Source: Anaerolineales bacterium
GTDB lineage: Bacteria; Chloroflexota; Anaerolineae; Anaerolineales; UBA11858
Direction of reading: 5' to 3'
Assembly (NCBI GenBank): GCA_016785015.1
Contig: JADHTJ010000033.1
Span: forward strand, 1-36,978
Length of the DNA: 36,978 nucleotides
In this document: in pieces, positions 7,325-15,542 of the stretch
How the letters are laid out: each line of letters opens with the position of its first letter
Numbering within the stretch: the first letter of the stretch is position 1
The notes under the pieces: generated by a model
What the model was told of the DNA's origin: nothing
Database searches by the model: none
What the model saw: the letters and a program-made list of their open reading frames with translations, nothing else
Position numbers and translations under genes: made by a program

Positions 7325-7353
7325 CCCTAGAAAATCCTAAAAACCACCCTAGA
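7325..7353. repeat. Direct repeats CCCTAGA spaced two helical turns
   Basis: CCCTAGA occurs at 7325-7331 and 7347-7353, 22 bp apart, so both lie on the same face of the helix. A variant, TCCTAGA, is at 7427-7433. They lie upstream of the candidate promoter of the b6 operon and could bind a response regulator. Confidence 0.4.
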
Positions 7354-7452
7354 TGAAATGGTTCTATGGGAATTACCGTGAGAGACCTGACATCTACCCC
7401 CAAATGTGACCCCTTACCACGGCGATTCCTAGAGACCCGATGAAATTCTTGT

Positions 7453-8544
7453 TTATTCTGAAGTAATGTATGATGGAATGTCAGGCCAGGGGGGTAAACC
7501 CAATGCGCGATTATAGATATATCGTCCGATAATACCTGCAGATGCCAAAACGGGGATGATGATTAGCGCACCCAGAATACCTCCAATTAAAACTGCGATG
7601 ATGATTGCGATAAATACGATTCCTTCATGCATATGGACGCTTCGGCCAAAGATGCGCGGCCGCAACCATAAGTTTTTTATATTGATCAGGCCCAAATACA
7701 CGCCTAAAACCAGCACTGCGAACCAAAAATTTGAGAGCGGCAAATAGGTTGATCCCTCGATAAAAGCAACAATTGCGGCTAACAATGCGGCAATTGCAGG
7801 GCCAAGGTCGGGAATTATTGTAAGCAAGCCTGCAATTGTCCCCAGGATTAGCGCGCCAGGAACTCCTAATGCCAGCCAGGCGATAGTAAAAACAATCCCT
7901 ACAACGGTCATCAGGGCTATATTCCCGCGCAAGTAGCCACGCCATATTTGTCGTATTTCTTGATAGATGCGGTTGATGTCTGGTTGGTAAGGTTTCGGGG
8001 GTAGAGAGAGCAGCCAATCGCGCAATCGAGACCAATCCCGAAGCAAATAATACATGGTTACAAAGGTAACTAGAAGCCAAAGTAGGTTTTCGGTAATAAC
8101 TTCGATCAGGTGAAATGCGTTTTCGGTTATCCTTTGAGCACTTTCCGATATCCAAAGTGCCGGGTCCGGAATTAGACTCCCTAGATAGAATTCGTATTCA
8201 AAGAGAAGAATTGGGCGAGCAAGAAACTCTGTTACGGGAGTCACGACTCGCTCAAGATCTTGGACTAAAAATTGGAATTCTTTTACAAGTGCTGGGAGTA
8301 TAAATGCAGATAACGCTGCCAGCAGTCCAAAAGCGATGATCAGTACGGTAGTCGCAGAGAGCGAGTGGGATAGACGCGCTCGTTCCGCTAACAAATTTTT
8401 GACCGGGTTGAGCACATATGCGAGTAGAGCACCGATTACCAACGGACCTACCGCCGCACGGATGTACCAACCTACCATGAACAAGATCAAGACCAAAGTG
8501 GTCATCATCACATATCGAAATGATTTGCTCCAATTGTTGTCCAT
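7453..8544 (-). CDS. AI-2E family (PerM-like) membrane transporter
   Basis: Counted from the ATG at 8544 the protein has 363 residues, the usual length of the family. It has the typical layout: two hydrophobic helices near the N-terminus, ending in GPLVIGALLAYVLNP, a long amphipathic middle part, then a cluster of helices containing ALGVPGALILGTIAGLLTIIPDLGP, a hallmark AI-2E/PerM segment, and a final hydrophobic stretch LIGGILGALIIIPVLA. The open frame extends further upstream but would run into the response-regulator gene, so 8544 is chosen. No Shine-Dalgarno is seen; TATAAT sits 9 bp before the ATG, so a leaderless message is possible. Substrates in this family range from AI-2 to Na+/H+ exchange; none can be assigned here. 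Confidence 0.88.
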   Translation of the reverse strand: MDNNWSKSFRYVMMTTLVLILFMVGWYIRAAVGPLVIGALLAYVLNPVKNLLAERARLSHSLSATTVLIIAFGLLAALSAFILPALVKEFQFLVQDLERVVTPVTEFLARPILLFEYEFYLGSLIPDPALWISESAQRITENAFHLIEVITENLLWLLVTFVTMYYLLRDWSRLRDWLLSLPPKPYQPDINRIYQEIRQIWRGYLRGNIALMTVVGIVFTIAWLALGVPGALILGTIAGLLTIIPDLGPAIAALLAAIVAFIEGSTYLPLSNFWFAVLVLGVYLGLINIKNLWLRPRIFGRSVHMHEGIVFIAIIIAVLIGGILGALIIIPVLASAGIIGRYIYNRALGLPPWPDIPSYITSE

Positions 8545-8591
8545 AATTATTTTATTATAACCCCAAAGGGGAAATTCGAGGAAAAGGGCAA

Positions 8592-9242
8592 CTATATTTC
8601 GATAATCTTCTTGCGAATAGCATACTTTATCAAATCCCCCTTGCTGTGCAGGTCGAGTTTTTCCATCAGATTGGAACGATGGGCTTGCACTGTTTTGATG
8701 GCGATGCACAGGATTTCCCCAATTTCTTTGTTGGTATAACCCTCAGCGATTAACTGCAAAACTTCACGTTCCCGTCCGGTCAGGCCATTGTCGGCTTCAA
8801 CAGGTTTGACCTCTCCCCAGCGTAAATAATCTTCAATTACCAGCCTGGTGATAGCGGGAGAGAGCACTGCTTCCCCTTGATGTACACAGTGGATGGCATC
8901 GATCAATTCTTGAGCATTGGCATCTTTGAGAATATATCCCGCTGCCCCAGCGGCCAATGCCTGACGGATGTAGCTCTCGTAATCGTACATTGAGAGAATG
9001 AGTACTTTGCTTTCGGAGTGGGATTGAACGATTTGAGCGGTGGCTTCCAGCCCATTCAGTAAGGGCATAGCCACATCCATGAGCACGATGTCGGGTTGTA
9101 GCTGACGCGTCATCTCTATGGCCGCGCGCCCATCACCAGCCTCGCCGACCACCTTCAACTGGGGGTCTTTTTCCAGCAAGGAGCGGATGCCATCTCTCAA
9201 GATGACGTGATCATCCACCAATAAGATGCGGATTTTTGCCAT
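8592..9242 (-). CDS. NarL/FixJ-type response regulator
   Basis: This 216-residue protein has an N-terminal receiver domain with acidic pocket DD (10-11), phospho-acceptor Asp56 in VLMDVAMP and a Lys in YILKDA. A LuxR-type helix-turn-helix lies at about 148-195 (LTGREREVLQLIAEGYTNKEIGEIL followed by KTVQAHRSNLMEKL, split here for length). It is full length for the family. No kinase gene is adjacent; possible partners are the kinases at 17553-20652. It lies between the hydrogenase operon terminator and the AI-2E gene, and close enough to the b6 operon to be a candidate regulator of it. The target sites are not proven. Confidence 0.93.
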   Translation of the reverse strand: MAKIRILLVDDHVILRDGIRSLLEKDPQLKVVGEAGDGRAAIEMTRQLQPDIVLMDVAMPLLNGLEATAQIVQSHSESKVLILSMYDYESYIRQALAAGAAGYILKDANAQELIDAIHCVHQGEAVLSPAITRLVIEDYLRWGEVKPVEADNGLTGREREVLQLIAEGYTNKEIGEILCIAIKTVQAHRSNLMEKLDLHSKGDLIKYAIRKKIIEI

Positions 9243-9264
9243 GCTTCGATTGTAACATTTAAGG

Positions 9265-9310
9265 AAACGGGTTTCTCATGACTTAAATCTTAAGTTTGAG
9301 AAACCCGTTT
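9265..9310 (-). terminator. Strong hairpin ending the hydrogenase/Hdr operon
   Basis: AAACGGGTTTCTCA (9265-9278) and TGAGAAACCCGTTT (9297-9310) form a perfect 14-bp stem, extended inside by ACTTAA/TTAAGT with a 3-base loop. It lies 29 bp after the stop of the cNMP-domain gene. The strong stem followed by a moderately T-rich stretch on the minus strand fits a terminator, and it separates operon A from the NarL-type regulator. Confidence 0.75.
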
Positions 9311-9339
9311 TACCCTTTGGTAGGTAAATTTTTAGTTTT

Positions 9340-9834
9340 TTAAGCAAATGCCAATGACTCGACACGCAGATCGCGCAGACGCTGTCCAATTACCTGGGCA
9401 GCTTTTTGCGTCATGACGTAGCCGAAACCACAATCATTGTCGAATTCTTTCACTAGTTCAGTCGCGTTGAAAGTGATCACTCGGCAGGGGGCTAATGCTT
9501 TTGCGGTTGCTCTGGCCTTGTGAGGGGGAATCAGTCCCGCCCATCCAAACATCTCACCAGGGCCGACAGTGCTAATGACGATATCTTTTGTCTTTAGTTT
9601 GCGGGAAAACTGGTCTGCTACTTTGTGTTTCACATCGCGCTCGGGGACTTCGTAGACGATGCCTACTGCACCTTCCAGGTTGACAAAGAATTTACCAAGG
9701 GCATCATCTTCGTGGAAGAAATAGTGTCCCTCTTCGACAATTTCTTCGGTACCCAGTTTGGCTAGTTTATTGATTTGTTCCAGATCCAATCCTGCGAAGA
9801 ATGGAAAGCGCCGGATTAATTCAGCTGAAATCAT
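9340..9834 (-). CDS. Stand-alone cyclic-nucleotide-binding-domain protein (no DNA-binding domain)
   Basis: This 164-residue protein begins like a CRP/FNR sensor domain (ELIRRFPFFAGLDLEQINKLAKLG, written here as three blocks: ELIRRFPFF, AGLDLEQ, INKLAKLG) and contains the jelly-roll markers GHYFFHEDD, VGPGEMFGWAGLI and ATAKALAPCRVITF. It ends with the helix GQRLRDLRVESLAFA, at the position where CRP proteins would continue into the winged helix. The C-terminal helix-turn-helix is absent, so it cannot regulate like CRP. It is the last gene of the hydrogenase operon, after the maturation protease. It may sense a nucleotide or redox ligand and act on a protein partner such as the Hdr/Mvh complex; that is inference. 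Confidence 0.82.
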   Translation of the reverse strand: MISAELIRRFPFFAGLDLEQINKLAKLGTEEIVEEGHYFFHEDDALGKFFVNLEGAVGIVYEVPERDVKHKVADQFSRKLKTKDIVISTVGPGEMFGWAGLIPPHKARATAKALAPCRVITFNATELVKEFDNDCGFGYVMTQKAAQVIGQRLRDLRVESLAFA

Positions 9835-9860
9835 GTCTCCTCCTTATGCGGATAAACCAT

Positions 9861-9949
9861 ATCATTCTGAACGCGTATAGGCGGGCCTGTGGCCAGTGAA
9901 GAATCCCCACTCACAGAGCGGGAGGTCCTTCGTTTCACTTGGGGTGACA
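9861..9949. repeat. Dispersed palindromic repeat (CATTCTGA...GGTGACAA type)
   Basis: The gap between two operon genes starts with ATCATTCTGAACGC, contains GTGAAGAATCCCC and GGGAGGTCCTTCGTTTCACT, and ends with TGGGGTGACAAT. Ends and inner blocks are roughly complementary (CATTCTGA with GGGTGACA; AGTGAAGAATCCCC with GGGAGGTCCTTCGTTTCACT). The pattern resembles the CATTCTGAGCGAAGCGAAGAATC-type repeats dispersed in many bacterial genomes. No coding signal is seen. Confidence 0.55.
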
Positions 9950-9962
9950 ATTTGTTTATTTC

Positions 9963-10439
9963 TCAAATTTCGTCCAACACCATTTGCGTCACTTTGGGGA
10001 TTGCCGCAGCAACGGCTGGTGTTGGTTCGTCGCTGAAGACAAAAATCTCTTCAACTTCAACGGCGAAGATAAGAACCTCTTTGGGAAGAGGCAATCCCAT
10101 TCGGTCTGCCATGTCTAGGGCGGTGTTCAGGGTTGTATCGTGAGCGGAGGCGCTGTGTTGTGTGGGGCTGATGTCTTTGAGATCTTGCATGCCCATCCGG
10201 GAAATTGTGCCAGGTTTCTGGCCGTTTCCGTTTGGACGGTAGAGAGCATCGATGATGATTACTCGGTCGTAGCCGACCATCAGTTCCATTAAACGCAGTC
10301 CCCCAACGCTAGCTTCAGTGACTGTGACGTTTTCTCGATGAGCTTCAGTGAGTGCGTCTTCGACTTGATAAGCAACCTTAACACCGACACCATCATCAGT
10401 GAGAATGGGATTGCCCAATCCGACAATAAGAGTCTTCAT
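9963..10439 (-). CDS. [NiFe]-hydrogenase maturation protease
   Basis: Counted from the ATG at 10439 the protein has 158 residues, the usual size for HyaD/HybD/HycI endopeptidases. It starts with LIVGLGNPILTDDGVG, the family's N-terminal motif with nickel-sensing Asp at 15/16; RVIIIDA supplies the second metal ligand (Asp64) and SAHDTTLN the conserved His (about 100). The enzyme would clip the C-terminal tail of the large subunit encoded immediately upstream (28 residues after CATH). A longer frame reaches 10499 but runs through the AGTGAACAG hairpin repeat and would add a non-conserved leader. No clear Shine-Dalgarno precedes 10439. Confidence 0.9.
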   Translation of the reverse strand: MKTLIVGLGNPILTDDGVGVKVAYQVEDALTEAHRENVTVTEASVGGLRLMELMVGYDRVIIIDALYRPNGNGQKPGTISRMGMQDLKDISPTQHSASAHDTTLNTALDMADRMGLPLPKEVLIFAVEVEEIFVFSDEPTPAVAAAIPKVTQMVLDEI

Positions 10440-10469
10440 ACCGCTAGAAGTGTAAAGTGGATAGTGGCA

Positions 10470-10500
10470 AGTGAACAGTGACGAATCGCCACTGTTCACT
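10470..10500. repeat. AGTGAACAGTG inverted repeat
   Basis: AGTGAACAGTG (10470-10480) and CACTGTTCACT (10490-10500) form a perfect 11-bp stem with a 9-base loop, in the gap between the hydrogenase large subunit and its protease. Neighbouring bases (GTAAAGTGGATAGTGG) look like decayed copies of the same unit. Closely related units occur at 5283-5312 inside the 5' end of the HdrDE-like gene. Confidence 0.7.
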
Positions 10501-10515
10501 GTTACTATTCACAAA

Positions 10516-12006
10516 TCAATCAACAAATTGACTGACTACGTCGAGGATTTCTCCATCGGCGTCGCGGATGGTCACCTCAAGGGGCATCTGTCCAGGTAAA
10601 GAGTGCGTTGCGCAGGACATGCAAGGATCGTAGTTGCGGAAAGCCATCTCGATCATATTGAGAATGGGTTCAGTAACTTCGGTGCCCTTAGTGATCAGAC
10701 CTTGCGCGGCCTTCTTGATGGACATGGCGATGGGGGCATTATTGTTGGTAGTGCCCACAATCAGGTTGACCTTGGTCAGGATGCCGTTCTCATCGGTTGT
10801 GTAGTGATGTGTCAGCGTTCCGCGCGGTGCTTCGACACTTCCTACACCCTCGGTGGGTGTGTTGGTAACGATCGGTCGGACATTGGGGTCGGTGATCTCG
10901 GGATCTGTGGCCAACTCCAACATGCGCTCCGCGGCGTAAAGCAGTTCCACCAGGCGAGCCCAGTGGGTTGCCAGGCGGGCGTGCACAGGCTGGTAGCGTC
11001 CGTCGACTTTCTTGCTGCCCAAAGTATCGTAGAATTTCTCGAAGAACTCCTGAGCCTTGGGGGTCGCCATGCCATCTGCCGCGTTAAAGCGTGAGAGAGG
11101 CGTTGCGCAGTAGACGCCGCTGTCCATACCATCGGTGAAGCCGTTCCAGCCAACATTCTTCAGGTAGGGGAACTTGAGATATGACCAGGGCTCAACATGT
11201 TCAGCAACGTGATCGGCGTAATCTTTGGCCTCGTACTTGGCAAATTCCTTGCCTTCGGGGTCGGTGACGCGAATCAAGCCATCGTAGAAGTTGATGTGGT
11301 TGTTCTCGTCAACTGTGCCCATGTAGTACGTGCTGTGAGCATAGGAATCGGAGAGGATCAGATCGACATAGGCTTGGTTGGCCAATACGACATCCTCGAA
11401 GAGTTGCAAACTGAAGAGAGCAAAATCAATATTCTCTTTGGCGATTCCTTCAATTTTCTCGCGCATCTCTTCATCAACAGCCTGGCTCCAGCCACCGGGC
11501 AAACCGGCAACAGGGTGAATGCCACGGCCACCTAACCACTGAATGACTTCATGGTTGCGTTTGCGGCAAGCGATCACCTGACCGCCGATTTCCAGACCGA
11601 CTTTGTGAATTACGCCCAGAACATTGCGCTCTGCCGGAGGGCCATCGGGACCGATGACGAAGTCAGGGCCGCCTAGAGCGTAGAAGTGCACTGCATGATC
11701 TGTGCAGTAGAAGGAACTATAGAACATCTCGCGGATCTTCTTGACCACCGGAGCGGGTTCGACATTGAAGAGCGCATCCAGCGCTTTCGTCCCGGCCATG
11801 TGGTGTGCCTCGGGGCAGACACCGCAGATGCGGTTGGTGATGCGGGGCATCTCTTCGGCCGGACGGCCAACTGAGAATTGCTCGAAGCCACGCAGCTCGG
11901 GGATCTGGAGATAGGCATTATCGACATTGCCTTCCTTATCCAGGAAGATTTCGATCTTTCCGTGGCCTTCAAGACGGGTAATGGGGTCTATGGTAATGCG
12001 TGACAT
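10516..12006 (-). CDS. mvhA: [NiFe]-hydrogenase large subunit, MvhA type (group 3c-like)
   Basis: This 496-residue protein has both nickel-binding motifs: N-terminal RICGVC (C61, C64) followed by PEAHHMAGTKALD, and C-terminal DPCMSCATH (C462, C465, H468). A 28-residue tail beginning SLPGQMPLEV follows His468; this is what a maturation protease removes, and the protease gene follows directly. The L1 sequence and the MvhD-MvhG-HdrABC context place it with the F420-non-reducing, Hdr-linked cytoplasmic enzymes. It would oxidise H2 (or evolve it) and feed electrons through MvhG and MvhD to HdrA. No signal peptide is present. Its ATG follows the MvhG stop without a gap. Confidence 0.95.
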   Translation of the reverse strand: MSRITIDPITRLEGHGKIEIFLDKEGNVDNAYLQIPELRGFEQFSVGRPAEEMPRITNRICGVCPEAHHMAGTKALDALFNVEPAPVVKKIREMFYSSFYCTDHAVHFYALGGPDFVIGPDGPPAERNVLGVIHKVGLEIGGQVIACRKRNHEVIQWLGGRGIHPVAGLPGGWSQAVDEEMREKIEGIAKENIDFALFSLQLFEDVVLANQAYVDLILSDSYAHSTYYMGTVDENNHINFYDGLIRVTDPEGKEFAKYEAKDYADHVAEHVEPWSYLKFPYLKNVGWNGFTDGMDSGVYCATPLSRFNAADGMATPKAQEFFEKFYDTLGSKKVDGRYQPVHARLATHWARLVELLYAAERMLELATDPEITDPNVRPIVTNTPTEGVGSVEAPRGTLTHHYTTDENGILTKVNLIVGTTNNNAPIAMSIKKAAQGLITKGTEVTEPILNMIEMAFRNYDPCMSCATHSLPGQMPLEVTIRDADGEILDVVSQFVD

Positions 12007-13032
12007 TTAGGCCTCTCCTTTCCCGTTACTACCATTAACTTTTGCTCGACGGAGCATCGAATGGGACATGCTAAAGCGATAGAAGGTGCCAGCGGGGTCA
12101 GCGATGGTATCAACAACAGCCTGAATCTTTTCTTCTAATTCAGCCTCTTCCATGCTGTGATCGCCTGCACCAATTACCGATGCGACCGCTGAGAGCATCT
12201 TGGCTCCCTGGTCTTCGACACCCGGCAACGGACCGTAACAGCCTCGGCATCCCATACCAACTTGCGGGCATAGCGCGCCGCAGCCGCCATTGGTTGCCAA
12301 TCCCATACAGACAACTCCCTGCTCAAGCAAGCATTGTTCTGGATCGGGGTTGATTTGGTAAGGGCGATAGAACTTTTCGATATTCTTCTCGCTCTTAACA
12401 CGCTCACATTCCTCGCAGACTGCCACGTTGGTCACACCGACAACAGAACCAGCTGGAGGCAGTGGAGCACCCTCGAGCAAGCCCGCTACGATTACCTGAA
12501 GAACAGCCCAAATTTGGGGCGGCTCAGGCGGGCATCCGGGAAGGTAGTAATCCACGTCCACAACCTGATCAAGAGATTTGACAGTGTTGTAGAACTCCGG
12601 CAGTGTAAGCGTGCCTTCGGCAACTTCAACTTCTGTCAGAGGTACGATGCCCTCAGGGTTATCGATAGATTGATTGTCATGGTAGACAGTGTTGAAGGTT
12701 GCTTCTTTCGACGTCAAGTTGGAGAGCGCTGGGATGCAGCCTTCGTAAGCGCAGGAACCATAGGCCACCATGACCTTGGATTTCTTGCGCAAAAGGTGGG
12801 CCATCTCTTCGTTCTCAGAGTTGCGGATTGCGCCGTTCCACAAGCAGACATCGATATAGCCATCATCGTAACTTTCGACGTGATGAACTTTGAAATCGGC
12901 AATGCAAGGGAAGAAAGCAATGTCGAAGATTTCATCAACGGCCAGGATGTGTTCGTGGATGTTCAAGACTGAGATTTCGCAGCCTCCACAAGCAGATCCC
13001 CAGTACATTGCTAGTTTAGGTTTTTCTGACAT
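12007..13032 (-). CDS. mvhG: [NiFe]-hydrogenase small subunit, MvhG type
   Basis: Counted from the ATG at 13032 the protein has 341 residues; AGGAGG lies seven bases upstream, better than the GTG six bases earlier. The proximal-cluster motif is SACGGCE (C15, C18), followed by AYGSCAYEGCIPAL and LPGCPPEPPQ. The C-terminal part has further cysteines (CEECERVKSEK, GGCGALCPQVGMGCRGCYGP) for medial and distal [4Fe-4S] clusters. It carries electrons between the NiFe site and MvhD. No Tat signal is present, consistent with a cytoplasmic enzyme. The start lies just after the MvhD stop (TGA at 13037-13035). Confidence 0.95.
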   Translation of the reverse strand: MSEKPKLAMYWGSACGGCEISVLNIHEHILAVDEIFDIAFFPCIADFKVHHVESYDDGYIDVCLWNGAIRNSENEEMAHLLRKKSKVMVAYGSCAYEGCIPALSNLTSKEATFNTVYHDNQSIDNPEGIVPLTEVEVAEGTLTLPEFYNTVKSLDQVVDVDYYLPGCPPEPPQIWAVLQVIVAGLLEGAPLPPAGSVVGVTNVAVCEECERVKSEKNIEKFYRPYQINPDPEQCLLEQGVVCMGLATNGGCGALCPQVGMGCRGCYGPLPGVEDQGAKMLSAVASVIGAGDHSMEEAELEEKIQAVVDTIADPAGTFYRFSMSHSMLRRAKVNGSNGKGEA

Positions 13033-13034
13033 TG

Positions 13035-13508
13035 TCACACCTCCTCAGCCACTGGTTCGGCGACAGCGACCTTGTGGCCGTTGCCTCCAATAACCTTTTC
13101 GCTCCAATTTAGCGGACCCAAAGCGCGGATCTCTTCTGTCATCTGGTCGACTTTCCGAGCGAGGATAATACCCTCAGAGGCTGAGGCCCAGAGGAGTTGT
13201 ACTCGATCTTCTTCGACGCCCATTTGGCGGAGCATTGCTTTGAGCAGCATAAATCGGCGTAAGGCTTTGATGTTTCCATTTACGTAATGGCACTCGCCAG
13301 GATGACAGCCAGCGATCAATACACCATCGGCGCCTTCTCGCAGCGCTTTGAGCACAAACTGCGGGTCAACGCGGCCACTGCACATCACCCGGATGGGGCG
13401 CATGTTAGGGGCATAATGGATGCGGGCGGTCCCTGCCAGGTCGGCAGCGCGGTAGGAGCACCAGTTGCACAGAAAACCAACGATTACGGGTTCAAATTGT
13501 TCTGTCAT
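13035..13508 (-). CDS. mvhD: MvhD, iron-sulfur subunit linking hydrogenase and HdrA
   Basis: This 157-residue protein matches the MvhD/HdrA-partner family: GFLCNWCSYRAADLAG (residues 11-26), RVMCSGR and AGCHPGECHY contain the five conserved cysteines that bind a [2Fe-2S] cluster. It passes electrons from MvhG to the HdrA flavin. The last 20 residues are variable. It lies 12 bp after HdrA and just before MvhG, the classic hdrA-mvhD-mvhG-mvhA order. Confidence 0.95.
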   Translation of the reverse strand: MTEQFEPVIVGFLCNWCSYRAADLAGTARIHYAPNMRPIRVMCSGRVDPQFVLKALREGADGVLIAGCHPGECHYVNGNIKALRRFMLLKAMLRQMGVEEDRVQLLWASASEGIILARKVDQMTEEIRALGPLNWSEKVIGGNGHKVAVAEPVAEEV

Positions 13509-13520
13509 AGTTTTCTCTCC

Positions 13521-15542
13521 TTATGCCGTGACCTTTTCTGGTCTGACATCCCACAGAATACCTTCGATCTGGGAAAACAGTTGATCGTTGGTGAAGTGTG
13601 CGCCGGTGATGACACCGCTGGGGCAGGCTGCAACGCAGGTGCCACAGCCTTGGCATAGGGCGGTGATCACTTCCGAGACCTCGCGATCTTCGTGGAAGAT
13701 GATGGCGTTGTAGGGGCACATGTTATTGCAGATTTTGCAGCCCGAGCACTCGTCCTGATTGATGGACGCCCGGACGGGTTCCATCATCACGGTTCCGAGG
13801 TTGATCAGTCCAGCCACGCGGGCGGCGGCTGCCGCACCTTGCGCCACGCTGTCGGGGACATCTTTTGGTCCCTGGCAGGCGCCAGCGATATAGATGCCAT
13901 CGGTCATGGTTGCCACTGGGTCCAGCTTGGGATGGCGCTCGACGAAGAAACCATCGAAGTCACAGCCCATCTTGAAGAGCTGGGAGATCTCTTTGGAGTC
14001 GGCGCGAGCTTCCATCGCTGGGCTCAGGATGACCATATCGACGGGCACACGACGTTGACGGCCGATCAGAGTATCTTCGACCTGCACGATCAGTTTGCCC
14101 TCTTCTTCAGGAATGCGGGCGGCATCGGTCACTTCTGCAACCTTGCCACGAATGAAGTTGGTTTCTTCTTCGAGCAGGCGGTTGTAGAATTCTTCGTAGC
14201 CTTTGCCGGGCGTACGCATGTCGATATAGCAATTGTAGACTTCGGCCTCGGGGATGCGTTCGTGGACCAGGTGGGCGAACTTCAGCGAGTACATGCAGCA
14301 AACTTTGGAGCAGTACTTGTGATAGTTCTCATCACGCGAGCCCACACAGTGGACAATGGCGACGCTCTTGGGTGTTGATTCCATATCCCGGAGCACGATA
14401 CTGCCCTCGGTGGGGCCAGACGCGTTGACCATGCGCTCGAATTCGAGGCTGGTGAACACGTTTGCCAGACGACCGTAGCCGTATTGCGGAATTTTCTTGA
14501 CATCGAAGAGATCGTAGCCGGTGGCCAGAATAATATTACCCACATCAAAGGAGAGAATCTCATCTTCTTGTTCGAACTCAATTGAATTGGGTTCCGTGGG
14601 GCAGAAGATCTGGCAGGCCTTGCATTTGCCTCGTTGGAAGTAAACGCAGTTCTCTTTGTCGATGACGGGATACTTGGGCACAGCCTGGGGGAACGGTCGG
14701 TAGATCACCTTGCGCTCGCTCAGCCCGACCTCGAAGATATCGTCGCTGACCTTGAAAGGGCACTTCTCGATACAGATTCCACAGCCAGTGCAGTGTTCCT
14801 CGTTGACGTAGCGCGCCTTCTTGCGCACGTTGACTGTGAAATTGCCCAGGAAGCCATCTACCTTTTCTACTTCACTCCAGGTGAGCAGTGTGATATTTGG
14901 ATGCTGGCCAACATCAACCATCTTGGGGGTCAGAATACAAGCTGAACAGTCCAGGGTGGGGAATGTTTTATCCAACTGGGCCATGTGGCCGCCGATGGTT
15001 GGCTCCCTTTCCACCATATAGACATGATGTCCAGCGTTTGCCAACTCGAGGGTTGCACTGATACCAGCGATACCGCCACCAACAACCAATGTGTTGGGGT
15101 TGATCTCGACGGGCAACTGCTCCAAGGGTTGGTGATGAACCACACGCTCGATTGCAGCGTTAGTCAGGGCTTTGGCCTTTGATGTGGCTGCGACCTCATC
15201 GTCTGTGGTCCAAGAATCATGTTCTCGGATGTTTGCCATCTCGAACATGAAGGGGTTCAGGCCTCCGCGTTCGCAGGCCACCCTAAATGTCTTCTCGTGC
15301 ATGTGAGGGGAACAGGATGCGACGACGACTTTGGTCAGGCCTTTTTCCTTGATATCTTCTTCAATCAAGTCCTGGCCCAGGCTGGAGCACATGAATTTAT
15401 AATCACGCGACACTTCCACATTGGGAAGATCTGCAGCCCAAGTTGCGACGTCTTCTACATCTACAACTTTGGCAATATTGCTGCCGCAGTGACAGACGTA
15501 GACTCCAACCCGTTCTTGCTCAGGGTTTACTTTTTCACTCAT
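13521..15542 (-). CDS. hdrA: HdrA, FAD and iron-sulfur bifurcating subunit
   Basis: This 673-residue protein shows all HdrA parts: an N-terminal Cys segment (VCHCGSNIAKVVDV, CSSLGQDL, ASCSPHMHEKTFR), the FAD-binding GGGIAG (155-160) with EREPTIGGHM, a DCSACILTPKM block, a ferredoxin motif CTGCGICIEKCP (251-262), CVYFQRGKCKACQIFCP (299-315), and a C-terminal ferredoxin pair CSGCKICNNMCP and CQGCGTCVAACP. HdrA splits electron pairs at its flavin, sending one to ferredoxin and the other to HdrB. GGAG lies seven bases before the ATG, and the ATG overlaps the stop of a 34-codon ORF. In a non-methanogen the disulfide substrate is not CoM-S-S-CoB by default. Confidence 0.96.
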   Translation of the reverse strand: MSEKVNPEQERVGVYVCHCGSNIAKVVDVEDVATWAADLPNVEVSRDYKFMCSSLGQDLIEEDIKEKGLTKVVVASCSPHMHEKTFRVACERGGLNPFMFEMANIREHDSWTTDDEVAATSKAKALTNAAIERVVHHQPLEQLPVEINPNTLVVGGGIAGISATLELANAGHHVYMVEREPTIGGHMAQLDKTFPTLDCSACILTPKMVDVGQHPNITLLTWSEVEKVDGFLGNFTVNVRKKARYVNEEHCTGCGICIEKCPFKVSDDIFEVGLSERKVIYRPFPQAVPKYPVIDKENCVYFQRGKCKACQIFCPTEPNSIEFEQEDEILSFDVGNIILATGYDLFDVKKIPQYGYGRLANVFTSLEFERMVNASGPTEGSIVLRDMESTPKSVAIVHCVGSRDENYHKYCSKVCCMYSLKFAHLVHERIPEAEVYNCYIDMRTPGKGYEEFYNRLLEEETNFIRGKVAEVTDAARIPEEEGKLIVQVEDTLIGRQRRVPVDMVILSPAMEARADSKEISQLFKMGCDFDGFFVERHPKLDPVATMTDGIYIAGACQGPKDVPDSVAQGAAAAARVAGLINLGTVMMEPVRASINQDECSGCKICNNMCPYNAIIFHEDREVSEVITALCQGCGTCVAACPSGVITGAHFTNDQLFSQIEGILWDVRPEKVTA

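Noticed and set aside
8545..8709. Upstream extension of the AI-2E protein
   Set aside because: It would overlap the 3' end of the response-regulator gene, and the family starts near 8544.
10440..10499. Upstream extension of the hydrogenase protease
   Set aside because: It translates the AGTGAACAG repeat; the family start is LIVGLGNP near the ATG at 10439.
13692..14378. 228-codon frame opposite hdrA
   Set aside because: Antisense shadow of a strongly conserved Fe-S flavoprotein; its length follows from codon bias on the other strand.
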